From: Methylobacillus sp.
Lineage (GTDB): Bacteria > Pseudomonadota > Gammaproteobacteria > Burkholderiales > Burkholderiaceae_C
Length of the DNA: 33,528 bases
Direction: 5' to 3'
NCBI GenBank assembly: GCA_018607835.1
Contig: JABBAS010000024.1
Coordinates: 19,644 to 53,171, forward strand
How positions within the stretch are numbered: position 1 is the stretch's first letter; each line of letters begins with the position of its first letter. The notes below the pieces were generated by a model that searched no databases, was not told the origin of the DNA, and saw only the letters and a list, made by a program, of their open reading frames with translations. Shown piece after piece: positions 16,995-24,868 of the stretch. A program made the translations under genes and the position numbers.

Positions 16995-17675
16995 CAGACG
17001 CCACGCGTGGCTTGCCATCTCCCGTGCTTCCGCCTCGTCATGCGTGACCAGAAGCACCCGCGAGATACCCGACGCCGTTCCATCCCAGTTAGCTTGCAGA
17101 TCATTTAAGAAGCCACTGCGCAACTGGGTTCGCAAATCGGTGTCCAACGAAGAGAACGGCTCGTCCAACAAGAATAAGCGCGGCTGGGTCACCAAGGCAC
17201 GCGCCAGTGCCACACGCTGCTGCTCCCCACCCGACAACGCTGTCACCGCACGTTGCGTGAAATCACCCAGCCCCATACGAGCCAACGCCTGCGACGCCGT
17301 GGCCCGCGCAGCGGCTCTCGACTGCCCTTGCTCACGCAAACCAAAGGCGACGTTATCTTGCACGTTGAGGTGCGGAAACAAAGCGAAGTCCTGAAACATC
17401 AACGCGAACCCCCGCCTTTCAGGCGGCACCTTGCTTAGATCCTGGCCATCCCAACGCACACACCCCGCAGACGCATGGTCTAAGCCGGCAATCAGGCGCA
17501 GCAAGCTTGTCTTGCCAGCGCCTGAGGCCCCTAACAACGCAACCACTTGTACGCCGGGGCGTTCCCCGCCTACGGCCGACGTTGCAAAGCGACCGGTTGC
17601 AGGCCACTGCCAGTTCACGTTATCCAACAGGGTGACCCCTTGAAACGTTTTGGTGAGGTGTTGGCACTCAAGCAT
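16965..17675 (-). CDS. thiQ: Thiamine ABC transporter ATPase
   Basis: ThiQ drives import of thiamine and thiamine phosphates across the inner membrane. The 236-residue protein has Walker A GASGAGKT (49-56), Q-loop ALMFQDFALFPHL, signature LSGGE (147-151), Walker B FLLDEP and a switch His in LVTHDEAEA. The segment PERRGFALMFQDFALFPHL is typical of ThiQ and related ferric or sulfate importers. A 10-15 residue insertion before Walker A (about 27-42, GRFATSAVGGERPG) is unusual. The ATG at 17675 lies inside the end of thiP, an 8-base overlap. It is the third gene of the riboswitch-controlled thiBPQ operon, and its end overlaps the ATPase gene on plus. Confidence 0.92.
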   Translation of the reverse strand: MLECQHLTKTFQGVTLLDNVNWQWPATGRFATSAVGGERPGVQVVALLGASGAGKTSLLRLIAGLDHASAGCVRWDGQDLSKVPPERRGFALMFQDFALFPHLNVQDNVAFGLREQGQSRAAARATASQALARMGLGDFTQRAVTALSGGEQQRVALARALVTQPRLFLLDEPFSSLDTDLRTQLRSGFLNDLQANWDGTASGISRVLLVTHDEAEAREMASHAWRLSAGALVSLW

Positions 17676-19293
17676 GGGGACTCCGATCGTCAAATTCAGG
17701 TGTGCCGACCGCATGCCAGCGGCGCCCGTCTAATAGCCAAAATAACACCAAGGTCACGCTGAGTAATATCGCCGACAGCACCCATGCACTGTCTATATTG
17801 AGGCGGCCCGCACGACCCAAGTGTTGGTAAATGAGTGTGGTCAAGGTCGTCCATTCTGGTCGGCTCAAAAACAAGGTCATGGCGAACTCGCCCACCATGG
17901 TCGCCATCGCAAACGCCACACCGCGCCGAATCGCTGGGGCGATCAAAGGCATGGTCACACGCCACCAAACACGCCAAGGGCTTGCCCCCAAACTCAGGGC
18001 CGCATCACCCCAGGCGCGCGGCAAACTATCCAGCGCTTGCGCGACCGGTTGCACGACCAAGGGCATCGCCAACAAAGCATAGGCGCACACAAGGATTAAC
18101 CAAGAGTCCAACCACTGTGGCACCAATAAAATCAGGCCAAACGCAACCATCACTGGCGAGATCATCAGTGGCAACATCCCCCACATCCGCCACCACCAAT
18201 ACCGACGACCGACTATCGCGTGCGACACACCCAATACCGTGGCCAGCACCAGCGCTGTGGCGCTAAAGCGTGTCGTGTTCCAAATAGCTGCTGCCGTCTC
18301 GCCAGAGAGTGCCTCAGACCACGCCACCGAAGAGGCCAACGCCGCCTTGGTAAAAATCGCGACCAACGGTGCCAAGCCAATACACAGGCAAACCATCCAA
18401 ACCCCCACCAGCATCAGCCATGTTGTCAGCGACTTGACATTCGGGCGATAGCGCCGCACACGGTCACCGCGCAAGGGCGCACGAACACGCATTTGCAGCC
18501 AAGCATAGAGCGCCACAGCGACCCCTGTAAACAACAACATCCACAGCGCCAATTGGCTGGCCAAGACCAGCTCAAGCTCATGGGCCACTAGCGTGTAGAT
18601 GACCACCTCCGCCGTTGCATAAGCTTGACCGCCCAACAGCAAGGCCAAGCCAAAACCACCCAGGCAGTATAAAAACACCAGGCTCATGGCACTCAAGATG
18701 GCGGGTGTTGCGTGTGGCAACTCCACACGCCAAAAGGCACGCCAAGGCGTGGCCCCCAAGGTCCGCGCTACGGCGAGTCGCGCCGCACTTTGGCTCTCAA
18801 ACCCCGCAACGGCGGCACGGACAATGAGGCATAAGTTAAAGAACAAGTTTCCGGCAATCAGTAACCACGCCGATCCGCGATCGTCCCACTCAAAAAACTG
18901 CCCCACCAAACCGCGCGGCCCCCACCATGCCAACACCCCCATGGCCGCAACCAAGGTGGGCACCACAAACGGCAGCATCAGGGTTTGCATCAGCCACTGA
19001 CGGCCCCAAAATTCTAGGCGCGCCATCACCCACGCGACGGGTACACCGAGCAAGACGGCCAGCACGGTACTGACGCCTGCTTGCGTTAATGACCAAACAA
19101 TGCGCTCGCGCAGGTAGCTATCCGACCAAATAGCCAGCCAGCCACTCAGAAAACCACCCGACTCGGTACCCAACGGGGACGGCTCTGACGCGCCAAACCA
19201 CATCAAGCGGAGCATTGGTAGCACCGCCATCCCCGCGATAAACAGCGCGGGAGTAAGCCCTAGCCAAAGGCCATGCCAACGGGAGCGGCGCAT
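17668..19293 (-). CDS. thiP: Thiamine ABC transporter permease
   Basis: This 541-residue inner-membrane permease is a fused double unit with about 12 hydrophobic segments. Two EAA-type loops, where ThiQ docks, are visible: RTLGATPWRAFWRVELP in the first half and LSLGASPWRVWWRVTMP in the second. Length and two-domain layout match ThiP, which takes thiamine or thiamine pyrophosphate from ThiB. It starts at ATG 19293, eight bases after thiB stops, and overlaps thiQ. The homologous FbpB/AfuB iron permeases have the same layout, but the upstream TPP riboswitch settles the thiamine assignment. Confidence 0.92.
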   Translation of the reverse strand: MRRSRWHGLWLGLTPALFIAGMAVLPMLRLMWFGASEPSPLGTESGGFLSGWLAIWSDSYLRERIVWSLTQAGVSTVLAVLLGVPVAWVMARLEFWGRQWLMQTLMLPFVVPTLVAAMGVLAWWGPRGLVGQFFEWDDRGSAWLLIAGNLFFNLCLIVRAAVAGFESQSAARLAVARTLGATPWRAFWRVELPHATPAILSAMSLVFLYCLGGFGLALLLGGQAYATAEVVIYTLVAHELELVLASQLALWMLLFTGVAVALYAWLQMRVRAPLRGDRVRRYRPNVKSLTTWLMLVGVWMVCLCIGLAPLVAIFTKAALASSVAWSEALSGETAAAIWNTTRFSATALVLATVLGVSHAIVGRRYWWWRMWGMLPLMISPVMVAFGLILLVPQWLDSWLILVCAYALLAMPLVVQPVAQALDSLPRAWGDAALSLGASPWRVWWRVTMPLIAPAIRRGVAFAMATMVGEFAMTLFLSRPEWTTLTTLIYQHLGRAGRLNIDSAWVLSAILLSVTLVLFWLLDGRRWHAVGTPEFDDRSPHA

Positions 19294-19301
19294 GGCTGAA
19301 C

Positions 19302-20369
19302 TTAGCGCACCACCTCTTGATTAAAGCGGCGCACCCAGTTGCGTGCATCGCGGTCGAGAACGGCCGCATCCACCGCGCGCGCAGTCGGCGCCTTACCCGC
19401 AAAGGTCATCACCGGCTCACGCGCTACCGTCGCCGACGCTGGCCACATCCACATCGTGGTTTGCAGGGCTTTTTGAACCGCGGCGCTGCGCATAAACAGC
19501 ATGAAGTCAACCGCCGCTTGCCGAGTCGCCGCATCTTTGGCGCCGCCTGTTAACAGGGACAACCCTTCAATCTGCGCGTACACGCCGCCGGGTAAGTTCA
19601 GGTTGGCTGTTGGCGACACGTTAACGGGCTTGTCGCTATAAAAAACCTCTGCGGCTGGACTGGTCAAATAACTCACCACCATGGGACGGCTACCGCCGTT
19701 ACGGGTAAAGTCTTTGTAGTAGGCGTCACTCCAGCTATTGGAGACCTTGACACCGCCCGCACGCAGCGCGCGCCACCACGTCCACGCCGACTCGCCTTTG
19801 GCTTGCACCGTGGCGGTTAAAAATGCCAGCCCCGTGCTACTGGTCGCTGGGTTTTCTACCACCAATAGCTTGGCATACTCCGGCTCCGCCAACTGGTCGA
19901 GCGACGTGGGTAATGCCAGCTTATTTTCTGCAAACCATGCTTTGTCGATGTTGATGGTGACGTAGCCAAAATCGATGGGCAACCAATCGCTCGCCGCACT
20001 GGCTTGGGGGTCCACATCGCTGACGTTGGGACTCAAGGACAACGCCGCCGTCTCGGCTGGCAACGGCTGTAACAGCCCTTCCCGACGCGCACGCGGCAGC
20101 ATGGCATTGTCGATACCAAACACCACGTCGGCGATCGGCGTTTCCTTACTCAAAATGAGTTTGTTTAGCATCTCCCCCGCATCGCCCGCTTTGATAAGCC
20201 TGAGCGTCACCTTCTTTTCTGCCTCAAACGCGGCGATCAAGTCCTTGGGCAGGTCGAAAGAGCTGTGGGTCACCACGCGCAGCGTCGTGCGGGCATCGGC
20301 AGCCCCGGCGAACAGCGGCTGAAACAATAGGCCCACCAGCGCGGTGGTGAGAAGAAAATGACGTCGCAT
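19302..20369 (-). CDS. thiB: Thiamine ABC transporter periplasmic binding protein
   Basis: This 355-residue periplasmic solute-binding protein begins with a signal peptide (basic MRRHF, hydrophobic core, cleavage probably after FAGAADA). The mature part shows TLRVVTHSSFDLPKDLIAAFE, DVVFGIDNAMLPRAR, PIDFGYVTINID and VENPATSSTGLAFL, all ThiB-like. Members bind thiamine, thiamine phosphate or pyrophosphate for delivery to ThiP/ThiQ. An in-frame upstream start at 20438 exists but would lie in the riboswitch and terminator leader, so the ATG at 20369 is the start. It is the first gene of the operon and is controlled by the riboswitch. Confidence 0.94.
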   Translation of the reverse strand: MRRHFLLTTALVGLLFQPLFAGAADARTTLRVVTHSSFDLPKDLIAAFEAEKKVTLRLIKAGDAGEMLNKLILSKETPIADVVFGIDNAMLPRARREGLLQPLPAETAALSLSPNVSDVDPQASAASDWLPIDFGYVTINIDKAWFAENKLALPTSLDQLAEPEYAKLLVVENPATSSTGLAFLTATVQAKGESAWTWWRALRAGGVKVSNSWSDAYYKDFTRNGGSRPMVVSYLTSPAAEVFYSDKPVNVSPTANLNLPGGVYAQIEGLSLLTGGAKDAATRQAAVDFMLFMRSAAVQKALQTTMWMWPASATVAREPVMTFAGKAPTARAVDAAVLDRDARNWVRRFNQEVVR

Positions 20370-20387
20370 CGAAGTAATCCCTTTATC

Positions 20388-20413
20388 AAAAAAAATCCAC
20401 GTCGAGAACGTGG
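20388..20413 (-). terminator. Regulatory terminator hairpin between the TPP riboswitch and thiB
   Basis: On the minus strand a 6-bp stem CCACGT/ACGTGG (20408-20413 with 20397-20402) around a 5-base loop is followed, after one A, by eight T residues. It lies 44 bases past the riboswitch and 18 bases before the thiB ATG, in the usual position for a ligand-controlled terminator. ACGTG in the intervening segment could pair with CACGT of the stem as a short antiterminator, but only five pairs are seen. Confidence 0.72.
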
Positions 20414-20426
20414 CAGATAACGAGGT

Positions 20427-20444
20427 GCACGGACACACACGTGC
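20427..20444 (-). other. Short hairpin between riboswitch and terminator
   Basis: On the minus strand GCACG and CGTGC close an 8-base loop (GCACG at 20440-20444, CGTGC at 20427-20431). It sits between the TPP aptamer and the terminator and overlaps the region that could act as antiterminator. Its role is not established; it may simply be a spacer stem. Confidence 0.35.
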
Positions 20445-20457
20445 CCGCCTTCGATGT

Positions 20458-20547
20458 CTTCACGCTCCCTACGCTGGTATCAGCCAGATCAGGTTCATGG
20501 GGACTCTCTCAGTTCGCAGCGCAACGCGCTGGACACCCCCGGTGAAG
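20458..20547 (-). promoter_or_regulatory. TPP riboswitch (thi box)
   Basis: On the minus strand the conserved thi-box segments appear in order. GGGGGTG begins the box, CTGAGA is the pyrimidine-sensing loop, and CCTGATCTGGCTGATACCAG with CGTAGGGA forms the pyrophosphate-sensing arm and closing strand. P1 is formed by CTTCAC (20542-20547) with GTGAAG (20458-20463). It lies 88 bases upstream of thiB and should lower thiBPQ expression when thiamine pyrophosphate is plentiful. The expression platform looks like the terminator at 20388-20413. Confidence 0.97.
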
Positions 20548-20552
20548 TCTGT

Positions 20553-20580
20553 ATTCTAAGCAAACCCGCAGACGACGCAA
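20553..20580 (-). promoter_or_regulatory. Candidate sigma-70 promoter of thiBPQ
   Basis: On the minus strand TTGCGT (20575-20580) and TAGAAT (20553-20558) are separated by 16 bases. Initiation six to seven bases further would fall at about 20546-20547, exactly where P1 of the riboswitch begins. That agreement supports the assignment. Confidence 0.6.
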
Positions 20581-20662
20581 GGCGTTGCACCAAAAAAGCG
20601 GGGGGTTGCCCCTTAGAATGGTTTGTTAGACCTTTTTTACATCAAACTTTTGGGAGACCCCT

Positions 20663-21448
20663 ATGTCTAAAAAGACCCTCATTTTGGGTGCCATAGCACT
20701 GACCATGTCCTTGGGCGCAGCGGCAAAAGACTGGACAGAAATCCGCGTCGCCATTGACCCAACCTACAAACCCTTTACCTACAAAACAGACGATGGCAAG
20801 CCCACCGGCTTTGACGTGGACATCGCGCAAGCTTTGTGCGACTCGTTAAAGGCTAAATGCGTGTTTGTCGAACAGCTCTGGGACAGCATGATTCCCGGCC
20901 TACAAGCGCGTAAGTACGACGCCATCATCTCGTCGATGTCCATCACGGCAGACAGAGAAAAAGTGGTTGCCTTCACAGGCAAGTACTACAACACGCCCTC
21001 ACAAGTTGTGTTGAACAAAAACATCAAGACCGACGGGTCACCTGCCAGCCTCAAAGGTAAAAAATTGGGCGTGCTGAAGGGCTCAACGCAAGAGAAGTAC
21101 GCCAAAGGCGAGCTGGCCAAAGCGGGTGTTGAGATTTTGTCTTACGACGCGCAAGACCAGGTTTATTTGGACATCAATGCCGGTCGCTTAGACGGTACCG
21201 TGGCCGACGTGATTGAGGTCAAAGGCGGTTTCTTAGATACCGCTGACGGCAAAGACTATGTGTTTGTAGGCAAGACCTTGGGCGCGTACGTCAATTACTT
21301 CGGCAAAGGTGCCGGTATTGCCGTTCGCAAGCAAGACCAAGACTTGCGTACGGCTTTGGATAAAGGCATCAGCACCTTACGTAGCAATGGTCAGTGGCAA
21401 AAAATTAGCGACAAGTACTTCGCTGGCACCGACATCTGGGGTGACTAA
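20663..21448 (+). CDS. aotJ: Basic amino acid (arginine/ornithine/lysine) ABC transporter binding protein
   Basis: This 261-residue periplasmic binding protein has a signal peptide (MSKKTLILGA then a hydrophobic core, cleavage probably after SLGAAA). It has the family pattern IRVAIDPTYKPFTYKTDDGK, GFDVDIAQALC, DGTVADV and GAYVNYFGKGAGIAVRKQD of the HisJ/ArgT/AotJ group. Asp and Glu residues at the expected places fit a cationic side chain. Which of arginine, ornithine, lysine or histidine it prefers cannot be told. GGGAG precedes the ATG by six bases. Divergent transcription from thiB leaves about 115 bases between this ATG and the riboswitch. It heads a run of nine closely spaced genes. A convincing promoter was not found. 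Confidence 0.93.
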   Translation: MSKKTLILGAIALTMSLGAAAKDWTEIRVAIDPTYKPFTYKTDDGKPTGFDVDIAQALCDSLKAKCVFVEQLWDSMIPGLQARKYDAIISSMSITADREKVVAFTGKYYNTPSQVVLNKNIKTDGSPASLKGKKLGVLKGSTQEKYAKGELAKAGVEILSYDAQDQVYLDINAGRLDGTVADVIEVKGGFLDTADGKDYVFVGKTLGAYVNYFGKGAGIAVRKQDQDLRTALDKGISTLRSNGQWQKISDKYFAGTDIWGD

Positions 21449-21477
21449 TTTAATCGCCACAGCATAAACCCAGCCCC

Positions 21478-22182
21478 ATGTACGACGGCTACCTGATCAG
21501 TATTCTCCACGGCGCCTTGTTATCCATACAAGTTGCCTTGGGTGCATTGGTCGTGGCCATCGTCTTGGGATTGGCTGGTGCGACAGCCAAGCTGTCCTCA
21601 CACAAGCCCTTGATCTGGTTGGGCGGAATTTACTCCACCATCATTCGAGGCATTCCAGATTTGGTGCTGATGCTGTTGATTTTTTACGGCGGCCAAATTG
21701 GATTAAATGTATTGCTTGAGTCTTTCGGTTACACCGACTACGTTGAGATCAATCCGTTTGCGGCCGGCCTCATCACCATCGGCTTTATCTACGGCGCCTA
21801 CATGACCGAGACGTTTCGGGGCGCTATTTTGGCGATTCCCCGTGGGCAAGCCGAAGCGGGCCTCGCTTACGGCATGAGCAAGCCTCGCGTGTTTTTCACC
21901 ATCGTGTTGCCGCAAATGGTCAGGCTTGCGCTACCGGGCTTCACGAATAACTGGTTGGTTCTGATTAAATCCACCGCCTTGGTCTCCATCTTGGGTTTGC
22001 CCGATATGACCTACTTGGCAAAGCAAGCGGGCGCAGCGGCTCGTGGCCAAGTACCCAATGCCCCGTTGCTTTTTATGGCATTCGCGGCGCTCATCTACTT
22101 GGTATTCACCACGGTCTCCCTCATCGTTTTGCGACAACTTGAAAAGCGCTACACCCTAGGCGTTAAACGCTCGGCGGTTTAA
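21478..22182 (+). CDS. aotQ: Basic amino acid ABC transporter permease, first subunit
   Basis: This 234-residue inner-membrane permease of the HisQ/AotQ family has about five hydrophobic segments. The EAA loop, where the ATPase docks, reads EAGLAYGMSKPRVFFTIVLPQ. The N-terminus (YDGYLISILHGALLSIQVAL) matches the amino-acid permease type. It should form a heterodimer with the product of the next permease gene and receive substrate from the upstream binding protein. It starts 29 bases after that gene. HisQ-like proteins for histidine or octopine are alternatives; the gene order supports arginine/ornithine. Confidence 0.92.
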   Translation: MYDGYLISILHGALLSIQVALGALVVAIVLGLAGATAKLSSHKPLIWLGGIYSTIIRGIPDLVLMLLIFYGGQIGLNVLLESFGYTDYVEINPFAAGLITIGFIYGAYMTETFRGAILAIPRGQAEAGLAYGMSKPRVFFTIVLPQMVRLALPGFTNNWLVLIKSTALVSILGLPDMTYLAKQAGAAARGQVPNAPLLFMAFAALIYLVFTTVSLIVLRQLEKRYTLGVKRSAV

Positions 22183-22200
22183 GCCTAGGCGTGTCATCCC

Positions 22201-22914
22201 ATGCAATTCGACGTCATCTTCACCCCCGAAGCGCTCACACTGTATTGGGACGGCCTTCTCGGTACGCTCGAACTCTTAGTCGCCTGTCTCGTCGTGGGCG
22301 GCACCCTGTCGATACCACTCGCCATCATGCGGGTATCCCAAAGCGCATGGGTGCGTGGCCCCGTCTGGTTGTTCACCTACATCGTTCGCGGCACGCCGCT
22401 TTTGATACAGGTCTACATCATCTATTACGGCATTGCGCAACTTGACTGGATACAGGCGCGCTGGGATACCACCTGGCCGTGGATAGGTTTTAAAGATGCG
22501 TTTTTCTGCGCTGTCTTAGCCTTTTCACTCAATACCTGTGCCTACACCGTCGAGCTGCTGGCGGGCGCTATCCGAGACACCAACCCAGGTGAGGTGGAGG
22601 CGGCGCAGGCCATGGGTTTATCCCGTCTACAAATTTTGCGTCGCATCGTGTTGCCCTCTGCGATGCGCCGCACCTTGCCTGCCTACTCGAACGAGGTCAT
22701 CATGATGCTGCACAGCACCTCGCTGGCCAGTACCGTCCCAGCGGTCTTTGACATCACGGGTGCCGCGCGTAGTATTTACTCCGACTTCTACCTCCCCTTC
22801 GAGGCCTTCATTACAGCGGGCGTTATCTACTTGGCACTCACCTTTACCTTGGTTGGCTTTTTCAAGCTGGCAGAAAACCATTGGCTTGCCTACCTGCGGC
22901 CTCAAAAGCACTAA
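22201..22914 (+). CDS. aotM: Basic amino acid ABC transporter permease, second subunit
   Basis: This 237-residue inner-membrane permease of the HisM/AotM type has an EAA loop reading EVEAAQAMGLSRLQILRRIVLP and about five membrane segments. With AotQ it forms the channel of the importer. Conserved FTYIVRGTPLLIQVYIIYYG is typical of the polar amino acid permeases. The start is 18 bases after aotQ's stop, and the next gene begins 17 bases after its own stop, so these genes share one transcript. Confidence 0.92.
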   Translation: MQFDVIFTPEALTLYWDGLLGTLELLVACLVVGGTLSIPLAIMRVSQSAWVRGPVWLFTYIVRGTPLLIQVYIIYYGIAQLDWIQARWDTTWPWIGFKDAFFCAVLAFSLNTCAYTVELLAGAIRDTNPGEVEAAQAMGLSRLQILRRIVLPSAMRRTLPAYSNEVIMMLHSTSLASTVPAVFDITGAARSIYSDFYLPFEAFITAGVIYLALTFTLVGFFKLAENHWLAYLRPQKH

Positions 22915-22931
22915 CGCGCTAAGGACTCCAC

Positions 22932-24080
22932 GTGCGCACCCAACACCACCCTTTACGCAGCCCCTCTAGCGGCACGCAGCGCGCCTTGCACAGCTGGCAC
23001 TTCGGCTCAGCAGACAACGAGGGGCCACACGTTTATCTGCAAGCCAGCCTGCACGCCGACGAACTACCGGGCATGCTGGTATTGCAACACCTGAAACGCC
23101 TGCTGGTCGCCGCCGAGGCGGCAGGACACATCACGGGACAAGTCACCATCGTCCCCATGGCCAACCCCATTGGACTGGATCAGACGCTGCTCTATGCACA
23201 GTTGGGGCGCTTTGAATTAGCCAGCGGAAAAAACTTCAACCGCCACTACCCCGACATGGCGAGCGCTATCAGCGACACCGTGGCCGCGCAACTCGGCGAT
23301 GACGAAACAGCCAACAAACGCACGATTCGCCAAGCCATGCAGCAGTGGCTGGCCGCACAAGCGCCCGCGAGTGAGTTGGACAGCCTGCGTCTGACCTTGT
23401 TAACGCTGGCGTGTGAAGCCGATGTTGTGCTCGACTTACACTGCGACTTTGAAGCCTCGCTACACCTGTACGTCGAGGCGCCCTATTTAGATCAAGCCGA
23501 CGCCCTGATGCGTTACTTAGGCGCCCAAACCGTGCTGTGGGCCGAAGCCAACAACGCCTCCAGCATGGTGGGCGACACCCGTGATGGCTTGTGTTTTGAC
23601 GAGGCATTGAGCTCGGTGTGGTGGCGCTTACGCGCGCAGCATCCCGACGCCGCTATTCCCATGGCGTGTCTGTCTAGCACCGTCGAGCTACGCGGTCAGG
23701 CGGACGTCAGCCACCCATTGGCCGAACAGGATGCGCGCAACCTCATGGCCTACCTCACCCATCGGGGTGTACTCAGCGCACCGAGCCTACCCATGCCTGT
23801 TGCCGCTTGCGTGCCCACGCCGCTTGCCGGCTCTCAAACCCTGTGCGCACCCCATGCAGGCGTGTTGGTCTACCAACAGCCCGTTGGTGCGCAGCTTGCC
23901 GTGGGTGACGTTGTGGCGCAAGTCATAGACCCGCTCACAGGACACACCACTGATCTGCGTGCAGAAGTAGCTGGCGCGCTCTATGCACGTCACGTTCTAC
24001 GGTGGGCGACCACAGGACTGGACGTTGCAAAAATCGCCGGACCCACCGCATTTAAAACCGGGCAACTGCTCAGCGCATAG
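22932..24080 (+). CDS. aotO: Succinylglutamate desuccinylase/aspartoacylase-family zinc hydrolase (AotO-like)
   Basis: This 382-residue protein of the M14-like AstE/ASPA family has the zinc ligands His41 and Glu44 (ASLHADELPG) and His170 (VLDLHCD). Glu252 (STVELRGQADV) sits at the usual catalytic position. The GTG start at 22932 has AAGGA six bases upstream. The P. aeruginosa aotJQMOP operon has a gene of this family at the same position, and its function was never established there. AstE removes succinate from succinylglutamate in arginine breakdown, and ASPA deacetylates N-acetylaspartate; an analogous step on an N-acyl amino acid is likely but the substrate is unknown. No signal peptide is seen, so it is cytoplasmic. 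Its place between permease and ATPase genes is unusual for a hydrolase. Confidence 0.88.
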   Translation: MRTQHHPLRSPSSGTQRALHSWHFGSADNEGPHVYLQASLHADELPGMLVLQHLKRLLVAAEAAGHITGQVTIVPMANPIGLDQTLLYAQLGRFELASGKNFNRHYPDMASAISDTVAAQLGDDETANKRTIRQAMQQWLAAQAPASELDSLRLTLLTLACEADVVLDLHCDFEASLHLYVEAPYLDQADALMRYLGAQTVLWAEANNASSMVGDTRDGLCFDEALSSVWWRLRAQHPDAAIPMACLSSTVELRGQADVSHPLAEQDARNLMAYLTHRGVLSAPSLPMPVAACVPTPLAGSQTLCAPHAGVLVYQQPVGAQLAVGDVVAQVIDPLTGHTTDLRAEVAGALYARHVLRWATTGLDVAKIAGPTAFKTGQLLSA

Positions 24081-24098
24081 CCCACACAACGAAGCCGC

Positions 24099-24866
24099 AT
24101 GACTGCACAACTCACCGTTACAGACCTCCACAAAAGCTACGGAACCAACGAGGTGTTGCGAGGGGTCTCCCTGAGCGCAAATGCGGGCGACGTGATCAGC
24201 GTCATTGGCTCCAGCGGTTCGGGCAAGTCCACTTGCTTGCGTTGCATTAACTTCCTAGAGCGCCCGCACAAAGCCAGCATCACCCTAGAGGGCGAAACGC
24301 TGTCATTGCAGACCGCAAAAGACGGTATGTTGCAGGCCAAAGACAACAAGCAACTGCAACGTTTTCGGGCCAAGCTGGCAATGGTCTTTCAGCACTTTAA
24401 TTTGTGGGCCCACCTGAACGTACTCGACAACATCACAGAAGCGCCGATTCATGTCCTAGGGCTGTCCCCTGCTGAAGCCCAAGAGCGCGCCCGCCACTAC
24501 CTCGCCAAAGTCGGGCTCAGTGGTGCCGAAAAAAAATACCCCGCCCACCTCTCCGGCGGACAACAGCAACGCGTCGCCATTGCCCGTGCGTTGGCGATGG
24601 AGCCTGCCGTCATGTTGTTCGACGAACCCACCTCTGCACTCGACCCTGAGTTGGTTGGCGAGGTCTTGCGCGTCATGCGTGGACTCGCCGACGAGGGCCG
24701 CACCATGATTGTGGTCACCCATGAAATGGGCTTCGCCAAAGAGGTGTCCAATCACGTGGTCTTCCTGCACCAAGGCCTTGTGGAAGAGCAAGGTGACCCC
24801 AAGCTCGTGTTGACCCAGCCACGCAGTGAGCGCCTGCAACAGTTTCTTGCTGGCAGCCTCAAGTAG
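24099..24866 (+). CDS. aotP: Basic amino acid ABC transporter ATPase
   Basis: This 255-residue importer ATPase of the HisP/AotP family has Walker A GSSGSGKS (37-44). It also has [13 protein letters not shown] (Q-loop), [19 protein letters not shown] (signature), [20 protein letters not shown] (Walker B and D-loop) and VVTHEMGFA (switch His). The insertion [20 protein letters not shown], after the P-loop and before the Q-loop, matches the histidine and arginine transporter type. It completes the J-Q-M-O-P set. The next gene starts two bases after its stop. In Pseudomonas the regulator argR follows, and none is seen here. Confidence 0.93.
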   Translation: MTAQLTVTDLHKSYGTNEVLRGVSLSANAGDVISVIGSSGSGKSTCLRCINFLERPHKASITLEGETLSLQTAKDGMLQAKDNKQLQRFRAKLAMVFQHFNLWAHLNVLDNITEAPIHVLGLSPAEAQERARHYLAKVGLSGAEKKYPAHLSGGQQQRVAIARALAMEPAVMLFDEPTSALDPELVGEVLRVMRGLADEGRTMIVVTHEMGFAKEVSNHVVFLHQGLVEEQGDPKLVLTQPRSERLQQFLAGSLK

Positions 24867-24868
24867 CC

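Noticed and set aside
20585-20631. Promoter for aotJ with TTGCAC or TTGCCC as -35 box
   Set aside because: Spacing to the nearest -10-like hexamers is 23 or 14 bases, outside the normal range, so no promoter was annotated.
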